From Variovorax boronicumulans (GTDB lineage: Bacteria > Pseudomonadota > Gammaproteobacteria > Burkholderiales > Burkholderiaceae_C): a stretch of DNA of 64,000 bases. Positions 1 through 9,537 of the stretch are shown piece by piece. The notes under the pieces were generated by a model. The model did no database searches. It worked only from the letters and a program-made list of their open reading frames with translations, and was not told the origin of the DNA. A program made the position numbers and the translations under genes. Position 1 is the stretch's first letter; every line of letters begins with the position of its first letter. The stretch is taken from positions 62,001 to 126,000 of the forward strand of contig NZ_VEDO01000004.1 of the NCBI RefSeq assembly GCF_007677875.1, written 5' to 3'.

Positions 1-1322
1 AGCACGTCACCGTGCCGGTGTCCCACTTCGACGAAGACAAGTTCACCTCCGGCCATGCATTCGACGGTTCCTCGGTCGCGGGTTGGAAGGGCATCGAAGC
101 CTCGGACATGCAGCTCATGCCCGACCCGAACACGGCCAACATCGACCCCTTCTTCGAAGAAACCACGCTGTTCCTGCAGTGCGACGTGATCGAGCCGGGC
201 GACGGCAAGGCCTACGACCGCGACCCGCGTTCCATCGCCAAGCGCGCCGAAGCCTACCTGAAGGCCTCCGGCCTGGGCGACACGGCCTTCTTCGGACCGG
301 AACCCGAATTCTTCATCTTCGACGGCGTGCGCTGGAGCAACGAGCCCGGCCGCGTGTTCAGCGAGATCGAAGAATACGAAGCCCCCTGGAACAGCGGCGC
401 CAAGCTGGAAGGCGGCAACCGCGGCCACCGTCCGACCGTCAAGGGCGGCTACTTCCCCGTGCCGCCGGTCGACAGCACGCAGGACATGCGCGCCGAGATG
501 TCGCTGATCCTCGAATCGCTGGGCATCCCCGTCGAAGTGTTCCACCACGAAGTGGCGGGTGCAGGCCAGAACGAGATCGGCACCAAGTTCTCCACGCTGG
601 TCGAGCGTGCCGACTGGACCCAGGTGCTCAAGTACGTGGTCTGGAACGTGGCCAACACCTACGGCAAGACCGCCACCTTCATGCCCAAGCCCTACGCTGG
701 CGACAACGGCTCGGGCATGCACGTGCACCAGTCCATCTGGAAGGACGGCAAGAACCTGTTCGCCGGTGACGGCTACGCCGGCCTGTCGGACTTCGCGCTG
801 TACTACATCGGCGGCATCATCAAGCACGCCCGCGCGCTGAACGCGATCACCAACCCCGGCACCAACAGCTACAAGCGCCTGGTCCCCGGGTTCGAAGCCC
901 CGGTCAAGCTGGCCTACTCGGCCCGCAACCGCTCGGCCTCGATCCGCATCCCCTATGTGGCGAACCCCAAGGGCCGCCGCATCGAGGCGCGTTTCCCCGA
1001 TCCGTCCGCCAACCCCTACCTGGCGTTCTCGGCTCTGATGATGGCCGGCCTGGACGGCGTGGAGAACAAGATCCACCCGGGCGAAGCTGCCACCAAGGAC
1101 CTGTACCACCTGCCGCCGGAAGAGGACAAGCTGGTCCCCACCGTCTGCCACAGCCTGGACCAGGCCCTGGAGTACCTGGACAAGGACCGTGCCTTCCTGA
1201 CCAAGGGCGGCGTGTTCACCGACTCCATGCTGGACGCCTACATCGAGCTCAAGATGGGCGAAGTCACGCGTTTCCGCATGGCGCCGCACCCGGTCGAGTT
1301 CGACATGTACTACTCGCTGTAA
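1..1322 (+). CDS. glnA: Glutamine synthetase type I, 5'-truncated by window edge
   Basis: Ligates ammonia to glutamate using ATP, the main cytoplasmic ammonia assimilation step. The reading frame is already open at base 3 (His-Val-Thr-Val-Pro-Val-Ser-His), which matches the interior of GlnA. About 35 N-terminal residues therefore lie outside the window, and the GTG at 12 is internal rather than a start. Visible family features are the beta-grasp end (GHAFDGSS), the metal-binding EPEFFIFD, the ATP-site [10 protein letters not shown], the glutamate-binding [13 protein letters not shown], and the adenylylation-site tyrosine in [10 protein letters not shown] (codon 1104-1106). That tyrosine points to the adenylyltransferase-regulated GSI-beta type. 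It lies upstream of ntrB-ntrC, the classic nitrogen-regulation arrangement, with a terminator between. The NtrC-dependent promoter would be upstream and is not visible. Confidence 0.97.
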   Translation, partial: HVTVPVSHFDEDKFTSGHAFDGSSVAGWKGIEASDMQLMPDPNTANIDPFFEETTLFLQCDVIEPGDGKAYDRDPRSIAKRAEAYLKASGLGDTAFFGPEPEFFIFDGVRWSNEPGRVFSEIEEYEAPWNSGAKLEGGNRGHRPTVKGGYFPVPPVDSTQDMRAEMSLILESLGIPVEVFHHEVAGAGQNEIGTKFSTLVERADWTQVLKYVVWNVANTYGKTATFMPKPYAGDNGSGMHVHQSIWKDGKNLFAGDGYAGLSDFALYYIGGIIKHARALNAITNPGTNSYKRLVPGFEAPVKLAYSARNRSASIRIPYVANPKGRRIEARFPDPSANPYLAFSALMMAGLDGVENKIHPGEAATKDLYHLPPEEDKLVPTVCHSLDQALEYLDKDRAFLTKGGVFTDSMLDAYIELKMGEVTRFRMAPHPVEFDMYYSL

Positions 1323-1370
1323 ACCGCATGCCGTTCCGCCGCAACTTGTGGCGGCCGGCGCGGTCACAGC

Positions 1371-1397
1371 AAAGGACGGCTCCGGCCGTCCTTTTTT
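1371..1397 (+). terminator. Rho-independent terminator of glnA
   Basis: A perfect 7-bp stem (GGACGGC 1374-1380, GCCGTCC 1385-1391) with a TCCG loop is flanked by AAA on the left and followed by a run of six T (1392-1397). It lies about 50 bases after the glnA stop. It should separate glnA transcription from the downstream ntrBC genes, although read-through is possible. Confidence 0.9.
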
Positions 1398-1480
1398 CAT
1401 GGGGCGCGGCGCCGGGAAGGATCAACGGCGCGCGCTACCATGCGCTGCGACCGAACCGAGGGACCCTTTTGATCCGACGC

Positions 1481-1972
1481 ATGAAGACAGCCATCGTTCT
1501 TGCCCTGTGTTCCGCCATGTTCGCGCCCGCCGCGTGGGCCCAGGTCTACCGCTGCGGCAACGAGTACACCAACAACATCCGTGACGCGCGCGAGGCGCAG
1601 CAGCGTGGCTGCAAACTGGTGGAAGGCGGCAACGTGACGGTCATCGAAGGCCCCAAGCCGCGCCCTGGCGCCGCCACCGGCCCCGTGCGTGCGCCTGCCG
1701 CGGCCGCGCCGCGCAGCGACGACAGCGCGCAGCGCACGCGCGACGCTGAGGCGCGCCGCATCCTCGAGGCCGAACTCAGGAAGGCCGAGGCGCGCCAGGC
1801 CGAGCTGCTCAAGGAATACAACAATGGCGAGCCCGAGAAGATGGGCATTGAAGGCCGCAACCACCAGCGCTATCTGGACCGCGTGGCCGAGATGAAGGCC
1901 GCCATCGCCCGCAACGACAGCGACATCGCCGGCATCAAGCGCGAGATCGCGCGCCTGCCGGCCGCCCAATGA
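1481..1972 (+). CDS. Small secreted protein with coiled-coil-like C-terminal half (DUF4124-like start)
   Basis: 163 residues. The ATG at 1481 is chosen because it opens a clear signal peptide (MKTAIVLALCSAMFAPAAWA, with likely cleavage after AWA). The open frame upstream of it is not protein-like. The mature start (QVYRCGNEYTNN) resembles the short Cys-containing DUF4124-type module found in many proteobacterial periplasmic proteins. A Pro/Ala-rich linker follows, then a strongly charged Ala/Glu/Arg/Lys segment (about residues 90-160) likely to be helical or coiled-coil. The stop overlaps the ntrB start by four bases (ATGA), so it is probably co-translated with ntrB. No link to nitrogen control is known to me, and the function is unassigned. 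Confidence 0.8.
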   Translation: MKTAIVLALCSAMFAPAAWAQVYRCGNEYTNNIRDAREAQQRGCKLVEGGNVTVIEGPKPRPGAATGPVRAPAAAAPRSDDSAQRTRDAEARRILEAELRKAEARQAELLKEYNNGEPEKMGIEGRNHQRYLDRVAEMKAAIARNDSDIAGIKREIARLPAAQ

Positions 1973-3078
1973 GCTCCACCAGTCCCCCCGGCAAGGCGCG
2001 GCCCGTGCGTCCTGTGTCGCCCGCGACGAGTTCGCGCTTCCACGCCTTCGACCTGCTGGCCACGCTGGTCACGGTGCTGCGGGCCGACGGCACGGTGCTG
2101 TTCGCCAATGCCGCGCTCGAAGACGCCCTGGGCTTTTCGCGCCGCACGATCGAGGGCTCGTCCTTCGCCGACTTCTTCACCGAGCCGCACCTGGTGCAGA
2201 ACGCGCTGGACGGCGCGCAGAGCAACGAGTTCGCCGCGCTGCGCTACGACGCCTTCCTCAAGCGCGCCACCTACGACCCGCTGCCCGTGCACGTGATCGT
2301 GGCGCCGGCCGAGGAGCCGGGGGAGATCATCATCGAGCTGTTGCCGCTGGAGCAGCAGGCGCGCCAGGACCGCGAGGAGCGCCTGATCGACCAGGCCCAG
2401 GCCAACAAGGAACTGATCCGCAACCTCGCGCACGAGATCAAGAATCCGCTGGGCGGCATCCGTGGCGCGGCGCAGTTGCTGGAGATGGAGATCGACTCGC
2501 GCGACCTGATCGAGTACACGCAGGTCATCATCCACGAGGCCGACCGGCTGCAAAGCCTCGTGGACCGGCTGCTGGCGCCGCACCGGCGCCCGCACGTGGT
2601 GGGCGACGTGAACATCCACGAGGTCTGCGAACGCGTGCGCTCGCTGATCGTGGCCGAGTTTCCGCGTGGTCTGAAGGTCGTGCGCGACTACGACACCTCC
2701 ATCCCAGAATTCCGCGGCGACCGCGAGCAGCTGATCCAGGCCCTGCTCAACATCACGCACAACGCGGCCCAGGCACTGGCCGAACGCGTGGCCGCGGGCG
2801 ACGCCGAGATCACCTTGCGCACGCGCGTCGCGCGGCAGGTTACCTTTGGTAAGCAGCGCTATCGATTGGCACTGGAATTGCATGTCATCGACAACGGACC
2901 AGGGGTCCCGGAGTCGATCAAGAGCCGCATCTTCTACCCGCTGGTGTCGGGCAGGGATGGGGGATCGGGACTGGGGCTCACGCTCGCGCAGACCTTCGTG
3001 CAACAGCACCATGGACTGATCGAATGCGAGAGCGTTCCTGGCCGAACCGATTTCAAGCTATTGATCCCGCTGCCCTGA
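1969..3078 (+). CDS. ntrB: Nitrogen regulation sensor histidine kinase NtrB (GlnL)
   Basis: Cytoplasmic PAS-containing histidine kinase that phosphorylates or dephosphorylates NtrC according to PII status. It has 369 residues. A PAS domain covers roughly residues 25-125. The H-box is NLAHEIKNPLGG with phospho-acceptor His155. The ATPase domain shows an N box (ALLNITHNAAQA), G1 (DNGPGVP) and G2 (GSGLGLTLA) motifs. No membrane segments are present, as expected for NtrB. It overlaps the preceding secreted-protein gene by 4 bases and is followed 43 bases later by ntrC on the same strand. Confidence 0.95.
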   Translation: MSSTSPPGKARPVRPVSPATSSRFHAFDLLATLVTVLRADGTVLFANAALEDALGFSRRTIEGSSFADFFTEPHLVQNALDGAQSNEFAALRYDAFLKRATYDPLPVHVIVAPAEEPGEIIIELLPLEQQARQDREERLIDQAQANKELIRNLAHEIKNPLGGIRGAAQLLEMEIDSRDLIEYTQVIIHEADRLQSLVDRLLAPHRRPHVVGDVNIHEVCERVRSLIVAEFPRGLKVVRDYDTSIPEFRGDREQLIQALLNITHNAAQALAERVAAGDAEITLRTRVARQVTFGKQRYRLALELHVIDNGPGVPESIKSRIFYPLVSGRDGGSGLGLTLAQTFVQQHHGLIECESVPGRTDFKLLIPLP

Positions 3079-3121
3079 GCAACCGCTCGCGGCTTCCGAA
3101 GCGGGCCGACCCGAGGTGACG

Positions 3122-4657
<1,536 letters not shown>

Positions 4658-5431
4658 TCAGAGCTCCAGCACCACGGGCGCGTGGTCGCTGGGCTTTTCC
4701 CACTTGCGCGGCACCCGGTCGATCACGCAGCCCTTCACCTGCGGCTTGAGCGCCGCGCTCACCAGGATGTGGTCGATGCGCAGGCCGCGGTTCTTCTGGT
4801 AGCCCAGCATGCGGTAGTCCCACCAGCTGAAGCTCTTGGGCGGCTGCTCGAACATGCGGAAGCTGTCGGTCAGGCCCAGGTCCAGCAGCGCGCGGAAGTG
4901 GGCGCGTTCCTGCTCGGTGTGGTGGATGGTGCCGGCCAGGCCCACGGGGTCGAAGCTGTCCTGGTCCTCGGGCGCGATGTTGAAGTCGCCCAGCAGCACC
5001 AGCTGCGGATGGGCGGTCAGCTCGGCGCGCAGATAGGCCTGCAGGCCATTGAGCCAGTTCATCTTGTAAACGAACTTGTCGGAGTCCGGCGCCTGGCCGT
5101 TGACGAAGTAGCCGTTGACCACGCGCAGCGGCCCGCTGGGCGCGTCGACCGTGGCCGCGATCACCCGCGCATGCTCGTCGTCGAAGCCCACGATGTTCTT
5201 CACGACCTCGCGCGCCGGCACGCGCGACAGGATGGCCACGCCGTTGTAGGTCTTCTGGCCGAAGACCGCCGCCTCATAGCCCGCCGCGCGCAGCGCGTCC
5301 AGCGGGAACTTGTCGTCGGTCATCTTCAACTCCTGCAGGCACAGCACGTCCACGGGGTTGGCGGCCAGCCAGCGCAGCACATGGTCCAGGCGGGCGGTGA
5401 GGGAGTTGACGTTCCAGGTGGCGATCTTCAT
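4658..5431 (-). CDS. xth: Exodeoxyribonuclease III, class II AP endonuclease
   Basis: Cuts DNA 5' to abasic sites and has 3' exonuclease activity in base-excision repair. It is 257 residues, the usual length. The protein begins MKIATWNVNSLTAR. Conserved residues are the metal-binding Glu34 (LCLQELK), the GDFNIAPED motif and the C-terminal catalytic SDHAPV histidine. The frame stays open further upstream but is not protein-like there, so the ATG at 5431 is the start. The stop codon directly abuts the ntrC stop on the other strand. Confidence 0.96.
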   Translation of the reverse strand: MKIATWNVNSLTARLDHVLRWLAANPVDVLCLQELKMTDDKFPLDALRAAGYEAAVFGQKTYNGVAILSRVPAREVVKNIVGFDDEHARVIAATVDAPSGPLRVVNGYFVNGQAPDSDKFVYKMNWLNGLQAYLRAELTAHPQLVLLGDFNIAPEDQDSFDPVGLAGTIHHTEQERAHFRALLDLGLTDSFRMFEQPPKSFSWWDYRMLGYQKNRGLRIDHILVSAALKPQVKGCVIDRVPRKWEKPSDHAPVVLEL

Positions 5432-5444
5432 GACCGCGAGCCTA

Positions 5445-5750
5445 TCACCGCGGCGACGCCCGCCAGCGCGGCCTGCGCAGCGCTGCCAGGCCGCCGGCAG
5501 CCTCTGTCTCCACGGCCACGTGCGAGAGTTCGTGGATCGGTGCCAGCAGCGCCATGCAGGCAGCCGCCTCGCGCGGCGCAGCCGAAGCGATGGACACGAT
5601 GGCCGCGCAGTGGCCAGGACCGGGCTGCCAGACATACAGGCCCTCGATGCGGTCGCCGGTGGGGGGCGAGGGCTCGGCCTCTGGCGCAGCGTCAACCATG
5701 TGGTCCTGCAGGTGGTCGGCCATGAGTTCGTCGCTGAGCCCGGCGGCCAC
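5445..5750 (-). CDS. Small hypothetical protein
   Basis: 101 residues, not recognised. Codon third positions are G/C-rich, as in the neighbouring real genes. The sequence (for example GLYVWQPGPGHCAAIVSIAS) looks like a folded alpha/beta protein rather than a shadow. The longest form starts at GTG 5750, directly after an in-frame stop. An internal ATG at 5723 is an alternative. It ends 13 bases before the xth start on the same strand, so the two may be co-transcribed. No signal peptide or membrane segment is visible. Confidence 0.55.
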   Translation of the reverse strand: MAAGLSDELMADHLQDHMVDAAPEAEPSPPTGDRIEGLYVWQPGPGHCAAIVSIASAAPREAAACMALLAPIHELSHVAVETEAAGGLAALRRPRWRASPR

Positions 5751-5804
5751 GCATCACCCATGGCGCGTACGCGGTCATGGCGCGCGCGCTGGGACAATCA
5801 GGGC

Positions 5805-6497
5805 ATGGATCAGCATTCCAACAAGCGCCATCTGGCGCTGTTCGACCTCGACGGCACCTTGCTGCCGCTGGACACCAACCAGGCCTTCGGCCAGTTCCTC
5901 GCCCGCCGCGGCTGGGTCGACGCCCAGGCCTGGCAGGCCCGCAACGCGGCCTTCCTCGAAGACCACCACCTGGGCCGGCTCGACCTGCACCGCTTCATCG
6001 ACTTCTCCACCGCCGCCTGGCGCGACCGCGCCGAGCACGAGCAACTGGAAGTGCGCGCCGCCTTCGTGGCCGAGGTCATCGTGCCTGCCATTCCGAATGC
6101 GGCGCGGCGCCTGGTGGCGCAGCACCAGCAGGCCGGCGACCTCGTGGCCCTGGTCACGGGCACCAACGAATTCCTGGCCGCGCCCATCGCCGAAGCCTTC
6201 GGCATCGACCATGTGCTTGCCGTGCAGTTGGAGCGCGCCGACGCGGGCCGTGTCACGGGCCGCATTGTGGGCATCCCGTCCTTCCACGCGGGCAAGGTGG
6301 ACCGCGTCCACGCCTGGCTGGCCGCGCAGGATCTGCAGCTGGACGCCTTCGCCTCCGTGAGCTTCTACGGCGATTCGGTCAACGACCTGCCGCTGCTCGA
6401 CGTGGTAAGCCGCCCCGTGGCCGTCAGCCCCAGCGACGCGCTGCGGCAGGTGGCCCAGGCCAAGGGCTGGACCATCATCGAATCGCTCGCCAAGTAG
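5805..6497 (+). CDS. HAD-superfamily IB phosphatase (SerB-like)
   Basis: 230 residues. Motif I is FDLDGTLL near the N-terminus, with nucleophile Asp and acid/base Asp. Motif II is in VTGTN, the motif III Lys is in HAGKVDR, and motif IV is FYGDSVNDLPLL. This spacing is that of the HAD-IB group containing phosphoserine phosphatase-like enzymes. The substrate cannot be told from sequence. The ATG at 5805 begins MDQHSNKRH just before motif I. A paralogue of the same group lies at 33074-33763. It is transcribed divergently from the small gene at 5445-5750. Confidence 0.88.
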   Translation: MDQHSNKRHLALFDLDGTLLPLDTNQAFGQFLARRGWVDAQAWQARNAAFLEDHHLGRLDLHRFIDFSTAAWRDRAEHEQLEVRAAFVAEVIVPAIPNAARRLVAQHQQAGDLVALVTGTNEFLAAPIAEAFGIDHVLAVQLERADAGRVTGRIVGIPSFHAGKVDRVHAWLAAQDLQLDAFASVSFYGDSVNDLPLLDVVSRPVAVSPSDALRQVAQAKGWTIIESLAK

Positions 6498-6507
6498 CGC
6501 GGCTCCA

Positions 6508-6625
6508 TTGAAGCCGAACAGGCGCCGCGGCGTGCCCCTCAGCGCCTGCTGGCGCGCCGCGGCGTCCGACAGCGGGCGTTCCAGCAGGGCCAGCAGCGGT
6601 GCATGGTCGATGCGCGGTGCGGTGG
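6508..6625 (-). pseudogene. C-terminal remnant of an amidohydrolase-2 family gene
   Basis: Reading the minus strand gives about 40 codons: IDHAPLLALLERPLSDAA, then RQQALRGTPRRLFGFNGA. This is the typical last helix and the PxRLFGF ending of TIM-barrel amidohydrolases (2-pyrone-4,6-dicarboxylate hydrolase-like). No upstream part of such a protein is present, and the frame has no proper end at the expected place. It is read as a decayed fragment in the 280-base gap between the HAD gene and the transporter. The assignment rests on one short motif. Confidence 0.4.
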
Positions 6626-6776
6626 CTGTGCAGGGGTGAGCGCGCGAGGACGGCGGACATTGGGGTGCTCCTTGTGCGGCGCGGTGGTCGTGCCATGCCA
6701 GGCAGCGCAGGCTTGCGCGTGGACGCAGCTTTGCGCATGTCGATAGGCGCTTGGCGGTGCAGGCTAAGCTCGCCCG

Positions 6777-7727
6777 GTGCCCGTTCTCAAAGATTTCCTG
6801 GAAACGCGCCAGCCGGCGATCTACTTCGGCGCGGTGCTGCTCGGCGCCGCACTTGCATTCGGCGTGCCCGGCACATCCGCCTGGCAACCGGCGATCGAGC
6901 CGGCCCTGGCGCTCATGCTGTTCCTGACCTTCCTGCAGCTGCCGCTGTCCGCGCTGGCCCGGGCGCTGCGGGCGCGGCGCTTCATCACCACGCTGCTGGG
7001 GGTCAACTTCATCGCCGTGCCGTCGCTCGTGGCGCTGCTGCTGCCGCTGTTGCCGGCCGATCCTGTGCTGCGCCTGGGCGTGCTGCTGGTGCTGCTGTGC
7101 CCCTGCATCGACTACGTGGTGACTTTTGCGCAGCTGGGTCGGGCCGATGCGCGGCTGCTGCTGGCGGCCACGCCCTGGCTGTTGCTGCTGCAGATGGCGC
7201 TGCTGCCGCTGTACCTGGCGCTGCTGCTCGGCGACGCCGCGGCCGGCCTGGTGCGGCCCGGACCCTTTGTGCAGGCCTTCGTCTGGCTCATCGCCGTGCC
7301 GCTGGGGCTGGCACTGGCCTGCCAGCGTTGGGCCGGCATGCGCGTGAACGCGACGTTCGCGCTGCTGCCGGTGCCGGCCACGGCGCTCGTGCTGCTGCTG
7401 GTCGTGGCGGCCGTGTTGCCGCAGCTGGGCCAAGCCGGCATTGCCGCGCTGCGGGCCATGCCGGTTTATCTGGTGTTCGCGCTGCTGGCGCCCCCGCTGG
7501 GCTGGTGGCTGGCGCAGCGCGCGCAGCTGCCGACGCCAGCCGCGCGCGCCGTGGCCTTCAGCGCAGCCACGCGCAATTCGCTCGTGGTGCTGCCGCTCGC
7601 CCTGGCCGTGCCCGGCGCGCTGCCGCTGCTGCCCGCGGTGGTGGTGGCGCAGACGCTGGTGGAGCTGCTGGCAGAGCTGGTCTACGTCCGCTGGATCCCG
7701 CGCTGGGGGCGGCCCAAACCGCCCTAG
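6777..7727 (+). CDS. BASS/ACR3-like membrane transporter (arsenic-resistance-protein type)
   Basis: 316 residues, almost entirely hydrophobic, with about ten predicted membrane helices. The motif CPCIDYVVTFAQLGRAD followed by a helix resembles the half-site of ACR3 arsenite exporters (APCTAMVF region). SAATRNSLVVLPLAL near the end matches the second re-entrant region of the bile acid/arsenite (BART) superfamily. There are no ars genes nearby, so the substrate is unknown and the arsenic label is by family only. The start is GTG at 6777. The end overlaps the convergent NUDIX gene by four bases. Confidence 0.75.
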   Translation: MPVLKDFLETRQPAIYFGAVLLGAALAFGVPGTSAWQPAIEPALALMLFLTFLQLPLSALARALRARRFITTLLGVNFIAVPSLVALLLPLLPADPVLRLGVLLVLLCPCIDYVVTFAQLGRADARLLLAATPWLLLLQMALLPLYLALLLGDAAAGLVRPGPFVQAFVWLIAVPLGLALACQRWAGMRVNATFALLPVPATALVLLLVVAAVLPQLGQAGIAALRAMPVYLVFALLAPPLGWWLAQRAQLPTPAARAVAFSAATRNSLVVLPLALAVPGALPLLPAVVVAQTLVELLAELVYVRWIPRWGRPKPP

Positions 7728-8383
7728 CGGCGCGCGAACAACGGCTGCTCGTAGTGCGCCACGCGCGTGGCGCGGCCGGCCAGGCAGACCTCGCGAAACT
7801 GGAACAGCAGGGCGGCCGTGGGCGCCGCGACCCAGCCCTCGCCGACCGGCATGCGCAGCACGGGGTGCGGGCTGTCGTCGATCGGTTCGAGCAGCGGCGC
7901 ATCGGCGCGCTGCAACTCGGTCAGGCGCACGCGGTGGATGCTGGCCACCTCGGCGGGATTGGGCACGAGTGCACTGCGCACGGGTCCGGCCCAGACCACG
8001 ACCGGGGTGATCGCGAAGCCCGATCGCGTGGGGAAGTCGTCGAGCAGGCCCAGCACGGCCTCGGCGCCCAGTTCCAGGCCCACCTCTTCGTGCAGTTCGC
8101 GCAGTGCTGCAGCCGCAGCGGTTTCGCCCGGCTCGACACGGCCGCCTGGCAGCGCCCATTGGCCCGGATGGTTGCGCAGGTGCAGGGCACGCCGCGTGAG
8201 CAGCACGGCCGCTGCCGGGCTCCATGCGGTGGGGCGAGGAAGGCCCGGGAACTCTGCGCCCAAGCCTTCTTCGACCAGCGCCAGCGCGACGGCGGCGCGC
8301 TGGCCCGCGGCCGGCACGCCGTGCAGTTCAAAACGGGCCAGGTGGTGGGCGATCTGGTCGCGGAGCGCTGCATCCAGCTGCAT
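7724..8383 (-). CDS. NUDIX hydrolase, CoA pyrophosphatase-like
   Basis: 219 residues. The Nudix box GGRVEPGETAAAAALRELHE, continuing EVGL, is complete. It is preceded by TRRALHLRNHPGQWALPGG, which resembles the extended signature of the NudL/CoA diphosphatase group. The likely role is hydrolysis of CoA or a related nucleoside diphosphate derivative in the cytoplasm. The start at ATG 8383 (MQLDAALRD) is preferred over longer in-frame starts, whose added residues are not protein-like. It lies downstream of the cytochrome oxidase genes on the same strand, 46 bases after ctaG, and may be the last gene of that unit. Confidence 0.85.
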   Translation of the reverse strand: MQLDAALRDQIAHHLARFELHGVPAAGQRAAVALALVEEGLGAEFPGLPRPTAWSPAAAVLLTRRALHLRNHPGQWALPGGRVEPGETAAAAALRELHEEVGLELGAEAVLGLLDDFPTRSGFAITPVVVWAGPVRSALVPNPAEVASIHRVRLTELQRADAPLLEPIDDSPHPVLRMPVGEGWVAAPTAALLFQFREVCLAGRATRVAHYEQPLFARR

Positions 8384-8429
8384 GGTGGGCAATGGTCCGG
8401 GTCGTGGTCCGGGCCAGTATGCCCGTGCA

Positions 8430-9176
8430 TCAATGGACCGGTGTCGCGCGCCGGACTGTTGGGGCGGGCGGTGCAAACCACCGCAGCGCCAGCGACAGGG
8501 CGGCCAACAGGTACCCCAGTGCGCCGAACACCCACATCAACAGGCCCGCCAGTTGCTGGTCCTGGAGCGGCTCCAGGCCCCAGGCGCGTGCGCCCGGTGC
8601 CTGCAAGGGGTACAGCGGCTCGCCCGCGAAGGTCAGCAGCGCACCCAGCAGGCCGGTATGGGCCATGGTGGCCAGCAGCGCGAGCAGCGCCGTGCCGCGC
8701 TGCGGCGCAGGGGCCAGCAGCACCGCGCGCCAGAACCACCACGCCGACGCCAGCAGCAGCGCCAGGGCCAGCAGATGCAGACCCGCATGCTGCAGCACGG
8801 CCGCGTACAACGGCGGCCAGTGCCACAGCCACAACAGCGCACCGTGTACGGCGGCCGCTGGGCCGGGCGTAGGCACGCGCGCGGGTGGCACCGATCCCAG
8901 TGCGAGCAGACCGCTTCCGGCCAGCAGCAGCATGAGCTGCGCCATGTGGGCGGCGGCCAGCGTGGCTGCGAGCCGGCACAGCGGCGAGACCAGGGCCAAA
9001 GCCAGCAGGCTCCAGCCCGCGAGCGGCGGCAACCTGCGCCGGTGCGTGAGCAGCCAGGCGAGCAAGGCGAGCAGTGGCACCAGTGTGGCCGGCGCCAGGC
9101 TCCAGCGCAGCCACCAGTCCTGTGGCAAGGCCTGCGGGCTGCCGGCCAGACACAGGGAGATCAGGTCCTCGAACAT
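8430..9176 (-). CDS. ctaG: CtaG-like cytochrome c oxidase assembly protein (caa3_CtaG family)
   Basis: 248 residues with about seven membrane helices. The pattern of HMAQ, LLWLWHWPPLY, MAHTGLLGALLTFAG and LYPL with LQDQQLAGLLMWV matches the caa3_CtaG family, thought to help build the copper site of haem-copper oxidases. It is distinct from the Cox11-type CtaG. The ATG at 9176 lies 16 bases inside the preceding gene, so translation is probably coupled. It is the fourth gene of the minus-strand oxidase set. Confidence 0.85.
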   Translation of the reverse strand: MFEDLISLCLAGSPQALPQDWWLRWSLAPATLVPLLALLAWLLTHRRRLPPLAGWSLLALALVSPLCRLAATLAAAHMAQLMLLLAGSGLLALGSVPPARVPTPGPAAAVHGALLWLWHWPPLYAAVLQHAGLHLLALALLLASAWWFWRAVLLAPAPQRGTALLALLATMAHTGLLGALLTFAGEPLYPLQAPGARAWGLEPLQDQQLAGLLMWVFGALGYLLAALSLALRWFAPPAPTVRRATPVH

Positions 9177-9535
9177 GCGGCGTCCTCCGTGGTCGATGCC
9201 AGCGCCTGGCCGGCGCACGGCGGCAAGGCCAGCAGCGGCCAGCCGGTCCAGACCGTGGCGGTGGCGGCCACCACCGTGAGCACCCGCGCCAGTCGGCGCA
9301 GCGGCTCGGCCCAGTGGCCGAACCACCACCACAGCGCCGCCAGCGCGAGCAGGTGGGCGGACCAGGCCATGGCCAGTGCGCCCGTCAGCAGGTTGACCCC
9401 GCCGAGCCGGCGCGCGTGCCAGCCGGCTTCGCAGCCCAGCGTCAGACCGGCGTAGAGCACGACGAAGCAGCTGGCCCAGACCAGCAGCGCGGCGGTACTG
9501 CCCCACAGCCAGCGGTGCGGGGTGGCGGCCCGCAT
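9161..9535 (-). CDS. Small oxidase-associated membrane protein
   Basis: 124 residues with three predicted membrane helices (roughly 9-38, 45-75 and 84-104). It lies directly between the fused oxidase subunit I/III gene (2-base gap) and ctaG (16-base overlap), so it is certainly part of the same transcript. No family is recognised. By position it could be a small extra subunit, comparable to the fourth gene of alternative coxMNOP-type operons. This is inference from gene order only. Confidence 0.7.
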   Translation of the reverse strand: MRAATPHRWLWGSTAALLVWASCFVVLYAGLTLGCEAGWHARRLGGVNLLTGALAMAWSAHLLALAALWWWFGHWAEPLRRLARVLTVVAATATVWTGWPLLALPPCAGQALASTTEDAACSRT

Positions 9536-9537
9536 GC

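Noticed and set aside
12-14. GTG as start of glnA
   Set aside because: The frame is open and homologous upstream of it (His-Val-Thr), so the gene is cut by the window edge.
1397-1969. Open frame antisense to the small secreted protein
   Set aside because: It covers the same region as the secreted-protein gene, which has a signal peptide and coupling to ntrB. The antisense product has no such support.
5775-8225. Very long open frame on the minus strand (816 codons)
   Set aside because: It overlaps the HAD and transporter genes in a frame whose product is Arg/His/Gln-rich and low in complexity. It is an antisense shadow caused by high GC. Only the short amidohydrolase-like piece inside it is kept.
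6599-8872. Long open frame on the plus strand (757 codons)
   Set aside because: It crosses the transporter, NUDIX and ctaG genes out of frame; Arg/Ala/Gly-rich composition marks it as a shadow.
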